From positions 806,001 to 870,000 of the forward strand of contig NZ_MTQP01000067.1 of NCBI RefSeq assembly GCF_001984175.1: 64,000 nt of DNA, in the 5' to 3' direction. Source of the DNA: Saccharothrix sp. ALI-22-I. GTDB taxonomy: Bacteria > Actinomycetota > Actinomycetes > Mycobacteriales > Pseudonocardiaceae. Under the pieces are notes generated by a model. That model made no database searches and had not been told where the DNA came from. It saw nothing but the letters and a program-made list of their open reading frames with translations. Below are positions 36,907 through 45,986 of the stretch, in pieces. A program made the translations under genes and the position numbers. Numbering within the stretch: position 1 is the stretch's first letter; every line of letters starts with the position of its first letter.

Positions 36907-38621
36907 GACGGCTTGACCTCCACGATCGGCAGCCTGAGAGCGCCGGGCGCGGCGGCCGGGACGGCGGGGTTCTTCGGCATCACCGGAGCGATCCGCCGAT
37001 ACCCGGACGCCTGGTCCGGGCGCTGGTCCGGCTCCCCCTTGTTCGGCCACACCGAGAACGCCCGCTCGGCCTGCGCGGTGATGGTGAGCGAAGGGTTCAC
37101 GCCCAGGTTCGCCGAGATCGCCGCGCCGTCCACCACGGACAGGCCCGGGTAGCTGTAGACCCGGTGGTACGGGTCGATCACGCCGCTGTCCGGGTCCGCG
37201 CCGATCGGGCAGCCGCCGATGAAGTGCGCGGTCAGGGGGATGTTGAACAGCTCGCCCCAGGTGCCGCCCGCCATGCCGTCGATGTGCTTGGCCGCCAGCA
37301 CGTTCGCCCGGTGCCCGGCCGGGATGAACGTCGGGTTCGGTTGACCGTGCCCCTGCTTCGAGCTGAGCTTGCGCCCGAACAGGCCCTTGCGGGTGAACGT
37401 GGTGATGGAGTTGTCCAGGCTCTGCATCACCAGCAGGATCACCGTCCGCTCGCTCCACCGGTGCACCGACAGCAGCCGCGCCAACCGGACCGGGTGCCGC
37501 ACCCCCTGGGACAGGAACTGGAGGATGCGCGGCGTCGACTTCGCGCCGTCGGTGGCCAGCGTCTGCAACAGCCCCATGACGTTGCTGCCCTTGCCGTAGC
37601 GGACCGGCTCGATGTGGGTCTGCTCGTCCGGGTGGATGGACGACGTGATCGCCACGCCCTGGCTGAAGTTGCGCTCCTCGTCCACCGTGAACCGACCGGC
37701 GCCGATGATCGACTCGGAGTTCGTCCTGGTCAGCTCGCCGAGCTTGGGCGAGAGCCGCGGCAGCACGCCGTCGGCCTTCATCCGGTGCAGCAACTGCTGG
37801 GTGCCCCACGTGCCCGCGGCCAGCACGACCTGGCCCGCGGTGATCGTGCGGCGGCTCTTGCGGAGCTTGCCGCCGGTCCGCCGCGTGCCGACCGCCCACG
37901 TGCCGTCCGGCGCCTGCCGCAGGTCGGTCACGGTGGTCAGCGGCAGCACCTGCGCGCCGTTCCGCTCGGCCAGGTAGAGGTAGTTCTTGACCAGCGTGTT
38001 CTTCGCGCCGACCCGGCAACCGGACATGCACGCGCCGCACTCCGTGCAGCCGGTCCGGCTCGGCCCCGCACCACCGAAGTACGGGTCCTCGGCGGGCTTG
38101 CCGGGCTCGCCGAAGAACACACCGACCGGCGTCGGGTGGAAGCTGTCGGCGACGCCCATCTCCTCGGCGACCTGCCGCATCACCACGTCCGACGGCGTCG
38201 TGCTCGGGTTCTGCACCACGCCCAGCATCCGACTCGCCTGGTCGTAGAACGGCGCCAGCTCGGCTTCCCAGTCGGTGATGTGCGCCCACTGCCGGTCCGA
38301 ATAGAACGGCTTGAGCGGCCGGTACAGGGTGTTGGCGTACACCAGCGACCCGCCGCCGACCCCGGAACCGGCCAGGATCATCACGCTGCGCAGGGCGTGG
38401 ATGCGCTGGATGCCGTAGCAGCCCAGCGCGGGCGCCCACAGGTAGCGGCGCAGGTCCCAGGACGTCTTGGCGAACTCGTCGTCGGCGAACCGGCGGCCGG
38501 CCTCGATGACGGCCACCCGGTAGCCCTTCTCGGTGAGTCGGAGCGCGGCGACGCTGCCACCGAAACCCGAACCCACGACCACGACGTCGTAATCGGTTTT
38601 GTTACCGGCGAGTTCAGCCAT
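36903..38621 (-). CDS. choD: GMC oxidoreductase, ChoD-like (cholesterol-oxidase family)
   Basis: 572 aa flavoenzyme. FAD-binding VVVVGSGFGGSVAALRLTEK near the start, GSGVGGGSLVYANTLY, a Cys-rich segment (GCTECGACMSGCRVGAKN), HFIGGCPIGADPDSGV and SLTITAQAERA near the end. Neighbour of guaB3-guaB2 exactly as Mtb choD (Rv3409c), so orthology is well supported by synteny. Whether such proteins truly oxidise cholesterol is debated. ATG 38621. The last bases overlap the MBL promoter. Confidence 0.85.
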   Translation of the reverse strand: MAELAGNKTDYDVVVVGSGFGGSVAALRLTEKGYRVAVIEAGRRFADDEFAKTSWDLRRYLWAPALGCYGIQRIHALRSVMILAGSGVGGGSLVYANTLYRPLKPFYSDRQWAHITDWEAELAPFYDQASRMLGVVQNPSTTPSDVVMRQVAEEMGVADSFHPTPVGVFFGEPGKPAEDPYFGGAGPSRTGCTECGACMSGCRVGAKNTLVKNYLYLAERNGAQVLPLTTVTDLRQAPDGTWAVGTRRTGGKLRKSRRTITAGQVVLAAGTWGTQQLLHRMKADGVLPRLSPKLGELTRTNSESIIGAGRFTVDEERNFSQGVAITSSIHPDEQTHIEPVRYGKGSNVMGLLQTLATDGAKSTPRILQFLSQGVRHPVRLARLLSVHRWSERTVILLVMQSLDNSITTFTRKGLFGRKLSSKQGHGQPNPTFIPAGHRANVLAAKHIDGMAGGTWGELFNIPLTAHFIGGCPIGADPDSGVIDPYHRVYSYPGLSVVDGAAISANLGVNPSLTITAQAERAFSVWPNKGEPDQRPDQASGYRRIAPVMPKNPAVPAAAPGALRLPIVEVKPS

Positions 38622-38675
38622 GGTTGCGAGGTTAGGCGTTACCTCAAGTAACAGCTACTCCCAATCGGTTCAGTG

Positions 38676-38776
38676 TTGGATTGCGCCGCCTCCGGCGTCG
38701 CGGGCTCGGTCGCCTGGAAGTCGACCTCGCTGCCCAGTCAACCGAGCCCGCCGTCTGCGGAGCAGCGGCAATCCAA
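38676..38776. repeat. Dispersed inverted-repeat element, copy C (both arms intact)
   Basis: Begins TTGGATTGCGCCGCC and ends GGAGCAGCGGCAATCCAA; the inner arms GCGGGCTCGGT and ACCGAGCCCGC also pair. The whole 101 bases can fold as one long hairpin between the GMC gene start and the guaB3 stop. This is the most complete short copy and defines the terminal inverted repeats. Confidence 0.85.
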
Positions 38777-38777
38777 C

Positions 38778-39911
38778 TCAGCCGCGGATCGTCAGGCCGA
38801 CCTTCTGGAACTCCTTGAGGTCCGAGTAGCCCGTCTTGGCCATCGCGCGCTTCAGCGAGCCGAACAGGTTCGTCACGCCGCGCGGGTCCACCGACGGGCC
38901 GAACAGCAGGCTGCGCAGGTCCACCACCTGGTCCACACCGGTGGACACGTGGCTGCGCGGCACCGACGGGTGCGCCGACGCGGCGGTCCAGTACAGGCCC
39001 TGGCCCGGCGCCTCGGAGGCCGCCGCCAGCGGCTCGCCCAGCATCACCGCGTCCGCGCCGCAGGCGATCGACTTGGCGATGTCACCGCTGGTCAGCACGC
39101 CGCCGTCGGCGATCACGTGCACGTACCGGCCACCGGTCTCGTCCAGGTAGTCCCGACGCGCCGCGGCGGCGTCGGCGATCGCGGTGGCCATCGGGACACC
39201 GATGCCGAGCACCGAGTCCGTCGTGGTCACGCCCGGCGTGTAGCCGTAGCCGACGATCACGCCCGCCGCGCCCGTGCGCATCAGGTGCATCGCGGTCCGG
39301 TAGTCGCCCACGCCACCCGCGATCACCGGGATGTCGAGGTCGGCGATGAACGACTTCAGGTTCAGCGGCTCGCCGTCGCGCGAGACGTGCTCGGCCGAGA
39401 TGATCGTGCCCTGCACGACCAGGATCTCGACGCCCGCCGCCAGCAGGTCAGGGGTCAGCTCGGCCGCGCGCTGCGGGCTGACCCGCACCGCCACCGTCAC
39501 GCCCGACTCGCGCACCTGCTTGACGGCCTCGGCGATCAGGTCCATCCGCACCGGGGCCGAGTGCAGCTCCTGGAGCACCCGCACCGGCGCGCCCGGGTCG
39601 TCGGTGTCCTCCACCGCCTGCACCAGCCGGAACAGCGCCTCTTCCACGTCACCGTGCCGGGCCCACAGGCCCTCCGCGTTGAGCACGCCCAAGCCGCCCA
39701 GCTCGCCGATCGCGACCGCCGTGCCCGGCGACACGATCGCGTCCGTGGGGTGGGTGATCAGCGGGATCTCGAACCGGTAGGCATCGATCTGCCACGCCGT
39801 GGAGACGTCCTTGGAGGACCGGGTCCTCCGCGACGGGATGATCTCCAGGTCGTCCAGTTCGTAGGCCCGCCTCGCGGTCCGGCCCATGCCGATCTCGACC
39901 AGATCGCGCAC
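38778..39911 (-). CDS. guaB3: GuaB3, IMP dehydrogenase-family protein
   Basis: 377 aa TIM-barrel of the IMP dehydrogenase/GMP reductase superfamily, GuaB3 subgroup found in actinobacteria; no CBS domains. Seen: VEIGMGRTARRAYELDDLEI, IPVIAGGVGDYRTAMHLMRT, VIADGGVLTSGDIAKSIACG. The canonical IMPDH active-site Cys loop is replaced (GVIVGYGYTPGVTTTDS). Start GTG 39911, with GGAAGG nine bases upstream. Downstream partner of guaB2 as in Mtb Rv3410c. Function in purine metabolism is inferred and the exact reaction is uncertain. Confidence 0.93.
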   Translation of the reverse strand: MRDLVEIGMGRTARRAYELDDLEIIPSRRTRSSKDVSTAWQIDAYRFEIPLITHPTDAIVSPGTAVAIGELGGLGVLNAEGLWARHGDVEEALFRLVQAVEDTDDPGAPVRVLQELHSAPVRMDLIAEAVKQVRESGVTVAVRVSPQRAAELTPDLLAAGVEILVVQGTIISAEHVSRDGEPLNLKSFIADLDIPVIAGGVGDYRTAMHLMRTGAAGVIVGYGYTPGVTTTDSVLGIGVPMATAIADAAAARRDYLDETGGRYVHVIADGGVLTSGDIAKSIACGADAVMLGEPLAAASEAPGQGLYWTAASAHPSVPRSHVSTGVDQVVDLRSLLFGPSVDPRGVTNLFGSLKRAMAKTGYSDLKEFQKVGLTIRG

Positions 39912-39964
39912 CTTAGTCGTCCTTCCGTGGAACGAGCGGAACCCGGGAACACTAGCTCACAGGT

Positions 39965-41548
<1,584 letters not shown>

Positions 41549-41588
41549 TCAGCCCATGGTATCTGGACGTGGTCGGGGGTCCGCCCGG

Positions 41589-41594
41589 TACCGT
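41589..41594 (+). promoter_or_regulatory. Candidate -10 box of a leaderless promoter for the DUF5319 gene
   Basis: TACCGT ends eight bases before GTG 41603 and there is no Shine-Dalgarno in between. Divergent from guaB2. Confidence 0.4.
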
Positions 41595-41602
41595 GCGGGG
41601 TC

Positions 41603-41992
41603 GTGCCGCACGACGCGTTGCCACCAGACCCGTTCGCGGGCGACCCGGAAGACCCCGCCCGGGTCCTCGGCGAGCCCGAGCCCGACCACGACCACCCGCC
41701 GATGGACGATACCGAGCGGGCCGAGCTGATCGGCGACCTCAGCGACCTCGCCGTGTACCAGGCACTGCTGGAACCCCGTGGTGTCAGGGGGATCGTGGTG
41801 GACTGCGGCGAGTGCCAGGAACCGCACTACCACGACTGGGCGCTGCTGCGGTCGAGCCTGGAGCAGCTGCTGGCCGACGGCCGGATGCGCCCGCACGAGC
41901 CCGCGTACGACCCCGATCCGACAGCCTACGTCAGCTGGGAGTACTGCCGGGGCTACGCCGACGGCGTCACCGCGACCGAGAGCGCCCGCTGA
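41603..41992 (+). CDS. DUF5319 protein, Rv3412-like
   Basis: 129 aa acidic cytoplasmic protein with conserved DDTERAELIGDLSDLAVYQ, GVRGIVVDCGECQEPHYHDW and YVSWEYCRGYADGV. The Cys-x2-Cys and His-x-His in CGECQEPHYH could bind a metal, which is inference. Position divergent from guaB2 and convergent with rsdA matches Mtb Rv3412. Unknown function. GTG 41603 is fixed by the leaderless -10 box; longer readings run into guaB2's promoter. Confidence 0.85.
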   Translation: MPHDALPPDPFAGDPEDPARVLGEPEPDHDHPPMDDTERAELIGDLSDLAVYQALLEPRGVRGIVVDCGECQEPHYHDWALLRSSLEQLLADGRMRPHEPAYDPDPTAYVSWEYCRGYADGVTATESAR

Positions 41993-41995
41993 CGA

Positions 41996-42037
41996 TGTGA
42001 CCAAGCCCGCCCCTCGTGCGGGGCGGGCTTGGTCACA
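41996..42037. terminator. Very strong bidirectional terminator
   Basis: An 18-bp perfect stem (TGTGACCAAGCCCGCCCC / GGGGCGGGCTTGGTCACA) with a six-base loop, between the convergent DUF5319 and rsdA genes. Confidence 0.92.
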
Positions 42038-42052
42038 GGCGTGTTCCGCGTC

Positions 42053-43000
42053 TTAGTTGGCGGGTTCGGTCCGGTTGGGCTCGACCTGGTTGGGCTCGGT
42101 GGCGCCGGGAGTGGTCTCGCCCCTGGTGTTGCCGATCGCCGGTGACTCGCCCGCCGTCGTCGTCGGTGGCGGCTGCGCCGTGCCGTCCGTCGTGGTCGGG
42201 ACCGTCTCGGTGGTCGTCGTCGGCGCGGTCGTCGTGGGCTCCGCGGTCGTGGTCTCCGAGGGCGACGACGCGTTGGTCGTCGTGGTCGGCACCGTCGGCG
42301 TCGTGGACGGGGCATCCGTGGACGGCGTGCCGGTCGGCGTCGGCGTGGTGCTGGTCAGCTGCTGCAACAGCGACGAGTGCTCCAGGGTCAGGTCGTCCTT
42401 GCCGTCGTCCGGTGAGACCGACGGCAGGCTCTCGCCCGCCTTGAGCAGCGCGTCGCGCGCCTCGCTGTACCGACCGTCGCGCAGTGCCGCGCGCGCGGTG
42501 TCGAGGTCGAGGTTGACCGCGACGGCGGCTTCGACGGATCGCGCGTGCTCGGAGTAGAGGACCCTGGTCAGGCCCCAGAGCGTGTCGCCGGGCTGGGCGT
42601 CGCGGGCGACCAGGCTCATCCCGGTGAACGCGATCGCCAGCACGGCGGCGGCGCTCGCGAGGGGGATGAGGAATCGGTGCCTGCCCGGCGGTTGGGGGCG
42701 GGCCGCGGCGATCGTGGCCACCGCCGTCTCGGTGTCGACGAGCTCACCCATGGGTGGGTCGTCGACCTCACGCCGCCAAGCCAGCAGCAGCGCGTTCAGC
42801 TCGTCGTCGACGAGCGAGCCCGGCAGTTCGCCGTCACGCTCGCCCAACGCGTCGAGCAGCACGTCATCAGCTCGGATGCCCGCGAGGTCGTCCCCCGGCT
42901 GGACCGAGCTGTCCTCGGCCAGGGTGTCATCAGACTGCGGCGGTCTCTCATCACGTCCGCGCACGACTTCTCCGTTGCCCTTCTCGTGCTGGTCAGCCAC
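42053..43000 (-). CDS. rsdA: RsdA-type anti-sigma-D factor
   Basis: 315 aa membrane protein. The cytoplasmic N-terminus (about 35-75, DDVLLDALGERDGELPGSLV and DDELNALLLAWRREVDD) is the sigma-binding segment; one membrane helix follows (FLIPLASAAAVLAIAFTGMS, about 110-130), then an exterior helical domain and a Thr/Pro-rich tail. Starts GTG 43000 directly after the sigD TGA with GGAGGAGG eight bases upstream inside sigD, so translation is coupled. Mtb RsdA (Rv3413c) holds SigD inactive until proteolysis. Confidence 0.9.
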   Translation of the reverse strand: MADQHEKGNGEVVRGRDERPPQSDDTLAEDSSVQPGDDLAGIRADDVLLDALGERDGELPGSLVDDELNALLLAWRREVDDPPMGELVDTETAVATIAAARPQPPGRHRFLIPLASAAAVLAIAFTGMSLVARDAQPGDTLWGLTRVLYSEHARSVEAAVAVNLDLDTARAALRDGRYSEARDALLKAGESLPSVSPDDGKDDLTLEHSSLLQQLTSTTPTPTGTPSTDAPSTTPTVPTTTTNASSPSETTTAEPTTTAPTTTTETVPTTTDGTAQPPPTTTAGESPAIGNTRGETTPGATEPNQVEPNRTEPAN

Positions 43001-43573
43001 TCAGACCACCTCCTCCGCTGCCAACGTTTTGCGAAGGCGGGCCAGGGCGCGGTGTTGCGCCACCCGAACCGCGCCCGGCGTGGAGCCGACCGCGTCGGCG
43101 GTCTCTTCGGCCGACAGACCGACGACCACTCGAAGCAACAGGATTTCCCGCTGCTTCTCCGGAAGGACCTTCAGGAGCACCGCCATCCGCTCCGACAACT
43201 CGCCCTGCATGGCGCGCTGCTCCGGACCGGCCTCCGTTTCAGGCGCGTCAGGGACCTCCGGGACCGGTTCGGACCGGTTCCGGGCTGCGGAGCGATGCGC
43301 GTCGGCCACCTTGTGCGCGGCGATCCCGTAAACGAACGCCAAGAACGGCCGACCTTGGTCGCGATAGCTGGGCAGGGCCGTCAGCACCGCGAGACACACC
43401 TCCTGGGCCACGTCGTCCGCCGAAGCGAACGACCTCTCCTGCCTTCCGACTCGGGCGCGGCAGTACCGCACCACGAGGGGTCGGATGGATGCCAGGAGCC
43501 GCTCGATCGCGTGGCGGTCGCCATCGACGGCTGCGCCCACTTCGGCGTCCAGTCCGTCCCCCAAGTTGGTCAT
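43001..43573 (-). CDS. sigD: SigD-type ECF RNA polymerase sigma factor
   Basis: 190 aa. Region 2 reads LVVRYCRARVGRQERSFASA then DDVAQEVCLAVLTALPSYRD; region 4 reads LKVLPEKQREILLLRVVVGL, SAEETADAVGSTPGAVRVAQ and HRALARLRKTLA. ATG 43573 is chosen; a TTG at 43615 would add 14 residues. The next gene, rsdA, begins the base after the stop. Orthologue by position of Mtb sigD (Rv3414c). In Mtb SigD acts in stringent and stationary-phase expression. Confidence 0.93.
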   Translation of the reverse strand: MTNLGDGLDAEVGAAVDGDRHAIERLLASIRPLVVRYCRARVGRQERSFASADDVAQEVCLAVLTALPSYRDQGRPFLAFVYGIAAHKVADAHRSAARNRSEPVPEVPDAPETEAGPEQRAMQGELSERMAVLLKVLPEKQREILLLRVVVGLSAEETADAVGSTPGAVRVAQHRALARLRKTLAAEEVV

Positions 43574-43912
43574 CGCAGACAACTGCCCTGGTGTTACGCG
43601 TAGGCGTACCGACAAAGAACAGCACGGGACGCTCGACGTCGCCCGTACCGGTGATGCTTACCGTACCGGTCGCACGACCGGATGTTGGGCAACGGGGCCC
43701 TGAAGGGGTCTTTAGACCTCACCCGACCGGCCGACACGTCCCAGGCCCACGTCTTGGGCCACCGTGGGCCCACGTCCAGGTCACAAGGCCTGGAACGCAC
43801 GGCTCAGACGCACGACCGGCCCGGCGACGGTGATGTCACCGCGCCGGGCCGGGCCGGAGGAAGGAATGCCGGTGTGACCCGTCCTACGGGCCTTACGGGC
43901 TGGTCCCACGCG
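43574..43912. other. Intergenic region between bldM and sigD, no gene seen
   Basis: This stretch upstream of sigD should hold its promoter; CGGTACGG motifs recur near 43650-43670 but I could not fix a promoter. On the plus strand GGAGGAAGGA precedes ATG CCG GTG TGA (three codons), which I regard as chance. Confidence 0.4.
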
Positions 43913-43913
43913 C

Positions 43914-43943
43914 CCTCGTCCTAGAGGGTCCTAGGAGACGAGG
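43914..43943 (-). terminator. Weak hairpin at the end of bldM
   Basis: CCTCGTC (43914-43920) pairs with GACGAGG (43937-43943), with CTAG-containing inner bases. It overlaps the last bldM codons and stop and may be its terminator. Confidence 0.4.
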
Positions 43944-44527
43944 CCACGCCGGAAGCCGTGCGCGACGGCCTGCGCCCGGTCGCGGACGCCGAGCTTGCGG
44001 AACAAGCGCCGGGCATGTGTCTTCACCGTGTCCTCTGACAGGTAGAGCTCGCGCCCGATCTGCCCGTTGCTCTTGCCCTGACTCATCCCGCGCAGCACCT
44101 GGAGCTCTCGCTCGGTGAGCTGTACGCCCGGGTCCGACGGCTGGCGCGGCGCGGGCACACTGGTGCTCGCGAGGGTGTGCGCCAGGGCGGCCACCAGCTC
44201 GGGACGCGAGGCGTCCCAGCGGAGGTAGCCGCGGGCTCCGCCGGCGATCGCGGCGGCGATGCTGCCCGCGTCGTCCGGTGCGCCGAAGACGATGACGTTT
44301 GCCTGCGGGTTGGCCGAGACGAGTCGCCGGGTCGCTTCGACCCCGGTCGGGACGGCGCGCTGGGTACCAACCAGTACGACGTCGACCGGCTGCCGAGAGA
44401 ACCGAGCCAACAACTCGTCACCGTGCGCTACGCAGTCGATGCGGCTAACCCCTGGGACAGCCGACATCACGCGGGTGAGACCCTCCCGCACACTGCGCCG
44501 GTCGTCACAAATAAGGACCGTGGTCAC
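43931..44527 (-). CDS. bldM: BldM orthologue, atypical LuxR-type response regulator
   Basis: 198 aa. The C-terminal half (LTERELQVLRGMSQGKSNGQ, IGRELYLSEDTVKTHARRLF, RKLGVRDRAQAVAHGFRRGL) closely matches my memory of Streptomyces BldM, and the position between sigma and whiD genes is the same. The receiver keeps CDD near the start but has Gly54 (VDVVLVGTQ) where the phosphate-accepting Asp should be, so it cannot be phosphorylated conventionally. GTG 44527 has GGAAGGAG five bases upstream. Likely controls developmental genes such as whiD. Confidence 0.88.
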   Translation of the reverse strand: MTTVLICDDRRSVREGLTRVMSAVPGVSRIDCVAHGDELLARFSRQPVDVVLVGTQRAVPTGVEATRRLVSANPQANVIVFGAPDDAGSIAAAIAGGARGYLRWDASRPELVAALAHTLASTSVPAPRQPSDPGVQLTERELQVLRGMSQGKSNGQIGRELYLSEDTVKTHARRLFRKLGVRDRAQAVAHGFRRGLVS

Positions 44528-44607
44528 GGGGACTCCTTCCTGCAGCCGAGTGACGTTCCACATCCCCTATCGGACGCTAGGGCCCGAACCTTGACACGAT
44601 CCGGTGC

Positions 44608-45549
44608 TTAATCCGTCAAGAAGTTCATCTGGGCGTCTGCGTTCGGGGGTTCCCCGGAACGGAGCAGCGCGGTCGGCACCCACGGGGAGTGGGCCGCCAG
44701 ACGGCGACCGAGGGGGTCGGCTCTGCGCAACACGCAGCTCAGAGCGTTTTTGGCGCTTTCCTTCACGTTTGAGCTGTCCGCAATAGTGCGGTCCGCCTGC
44801 GCGTTCGCCAGGACAAGCGCCGTCGGCCAGATCAACGAGAAAAGCCTTCGACGGTCAGTGTGATTTAGGTCACACTGAAGCAAGTTGAGCCCTCGTCCGA
44901 CGCTTTCGGGTGTCCCCCACACCACCAACGCGACCCCCAGAACGAGGTCGGACTTGAGGATGTGTCGCGTTCCGTTGGCTTCACGGGCGGTGGCAGCAGC
45001 GACCTCGGCCGGAGGAACCGCGTGCTCGGCGTGACCGCCGGCCAAGGCGATCTCGGCGGCCAGCCACTGGTGCCGAACCCGACTGCGCCAACCGTGCGGC
45101 TCGACCCTCGCGTGCAGTCGCCGCGCCTCGGTAAGCCGTCCCGCCCCGATCGCGTCCGCCGCCAGCCCGAGGAGAGCGTCCGCTCTCGCCCCCGCCGCGT
45201 CGACATCGTCCTCATCGCCGCCTCCTCCAGCGGGCGCCATGGCCAACGCCCGCCCGTCCAGCACCCGTGCCGCCGCGTGGCCACCCAGTTGCCGACGGTG
45301 GGACGCCAGCGTCGAAGCTGCCAACGACCCGAACAGCCCACCGCCCACGATCAACTCACCGAGCACCGAAGCCGCCGCCGCGTAATGCCCCTGCCCACCC
45401 AGCACCACGGCCGCCAACCACCGCTCCTCAACCCCACCCCGCAGCGCACCCCAGACCTCAACCTCAGGCCGATCCCCGAACGCCGCCCGCCGCAGCTCCA
45501 CTGCCCCCGCCCCCATCTCAATTCGCCACGCCCCACCCTCCTCCGCCAC
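44608..45549 (-). CDS. Rv3415c-like helical-repeat protein, unknown function
   Basis: 313 aa, rich in Ala/Leu helices that suggest TPR-like repeats (AAVVLGGQGHYAAAASVLGE; ALLGLAADAIGAGRLTEARR; WLAAEIALAGGHAEHA). No catalytic motif. The position between bldM and the whiD region matches Mtb Rv3415c, also uncharacterised. The start is GTG 45549; an ATG at codon 12 is an alternative. Possibly a scaffold, by fold only. Confidence 0.8.
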   Translation of the reverse strand: MAEEGGAWRIEMGAGAVELRRAAFGDRPEVEVWGALRGGVEERWLAAVVLGGQGHYAAAASVLGELIVGGGLFGSLAASTLASHRRQLGGHAAARVLDGRALAMAPAGGGGDEDDVDAAGARADALLGLAADAIGAGRLTEARRLHARVEPHGWRSRVRHQWLAAEIALAGGHAEHAVPPAEVAAATAREANGTRHILKSDLVLGVALVVWGTPESVGRGLNLLQCDLNHTDRRRLFSLIWPTALVLANAQADRTIADSSNVKESAKNALSCVLRRADPLGRRLAAHSPWVPTALLRSGEPPNADAQMNFLTD

Positions 45550-45879
45550 CGCCCCTCCCGGAACCCCCCAGCCAGAACCGAGCAGTCCTCACTTCAACCC
45601 CACGCACCCCACTAATAACGACCGCCACCCCGGCCACTCCGGCACCAGTAATGCCGTGACGGGAGCCGCTGCGGATTCGCGAGGCAGGCCCAGGTGCCAC
45701 TGACGCGAGTTGTCCACAGGCAGCGCCCGAACCGCCGCGGATTGTCGGACCCGCGTGGCAAAGTCAAAGCAGGGGTCCCCCTGGCGGGGGCCCCTGCGGA
45801 GCGAGCAGCGCAGCCGAGCGGGACCGCTGGGGCCGACAGGGTCAGCGAAGCGCTGGAGCGGGCGAGCGGCCGGCGCCGG
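45550..45879. other. Intergenic region rich in structured repeats
   Basis: A 437-base gap (to 45986) between two minus-strand genes. It holds a DnaA-box-like site (45710-45718), a G/C-rich hairpin AGGGG-TCCCCC ... GGGGGCCCCT (45771-45795) and then a tandem repeat (45880-45977). No convincing gene on either strand. Confidence 0.6.
45710..45718 (+). promoter_or_regulatory. DnaA-box-like 9-mer TTGTCCACA
   Basis: TTGTCCACA matches the actinobacterial DnaA box consensus exactly. It is single, so it does not mark an origin; it could titrate DnaA or be chance. Confidence 0.3.
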
Positions 45880-45977
45880 AGAGCGGGCGGGGTTGCGGGC
45901 TAGCCGGCGGGAGTGAGCCAGGCGGTGGAGAGCGGGCGGGGTAGCGGGGTAACGCGCGGGAGTGAGCCGGGTGGTGG
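45880..45977. repeat. 49-nt tandem repeat, two copies
   Basis: Two adjacent 49-base units (45880-45928 and 45929-45977) start AGAGCGGGCGGGGT and end AGTGAGCC(A/G)GG(C/T)GGTGG; a third begins as GGAGCGGGG. They end 10 bases before the stop of the MerR-type gene. Confidence 0.75.
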
Positions 45978-45986
45978 GGAGCGGGG

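Noticed and set aside
37969-38621. Further long open frames on the strand opposite the GMC oxidoreductase gene
   Set aside because: Codon-position G/C bias and motifs support the minus-strand oxidoreductase; the plus-strand frames have no recognisable domain. The same reasoning removed other long frames opposite sucCD, guaB2, groEL1 and the AfsR-type gene.
34604-38621. A steroid-degradation cluster
   Set aside because: The ChoD-like gene is conserved next to guaB3 in non-degraders too, and no ketosteroid, mce or hsa genes are present.
43870-43924. Small plus-strand ORF behind GGAGGAAGGA (MPV or a 16-codon GTG frame containing Trp)
   Set aside because: No gene follows on the plus strand for over 3 kb, spacing to the codons is poor, and the frame overlaps bldM's terminator.
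45710-45718. Chromosomal replication origin
   Set aside because: Only one DnaA box is visible, and no dnaA, dnaN or AT-rich region is nearby.
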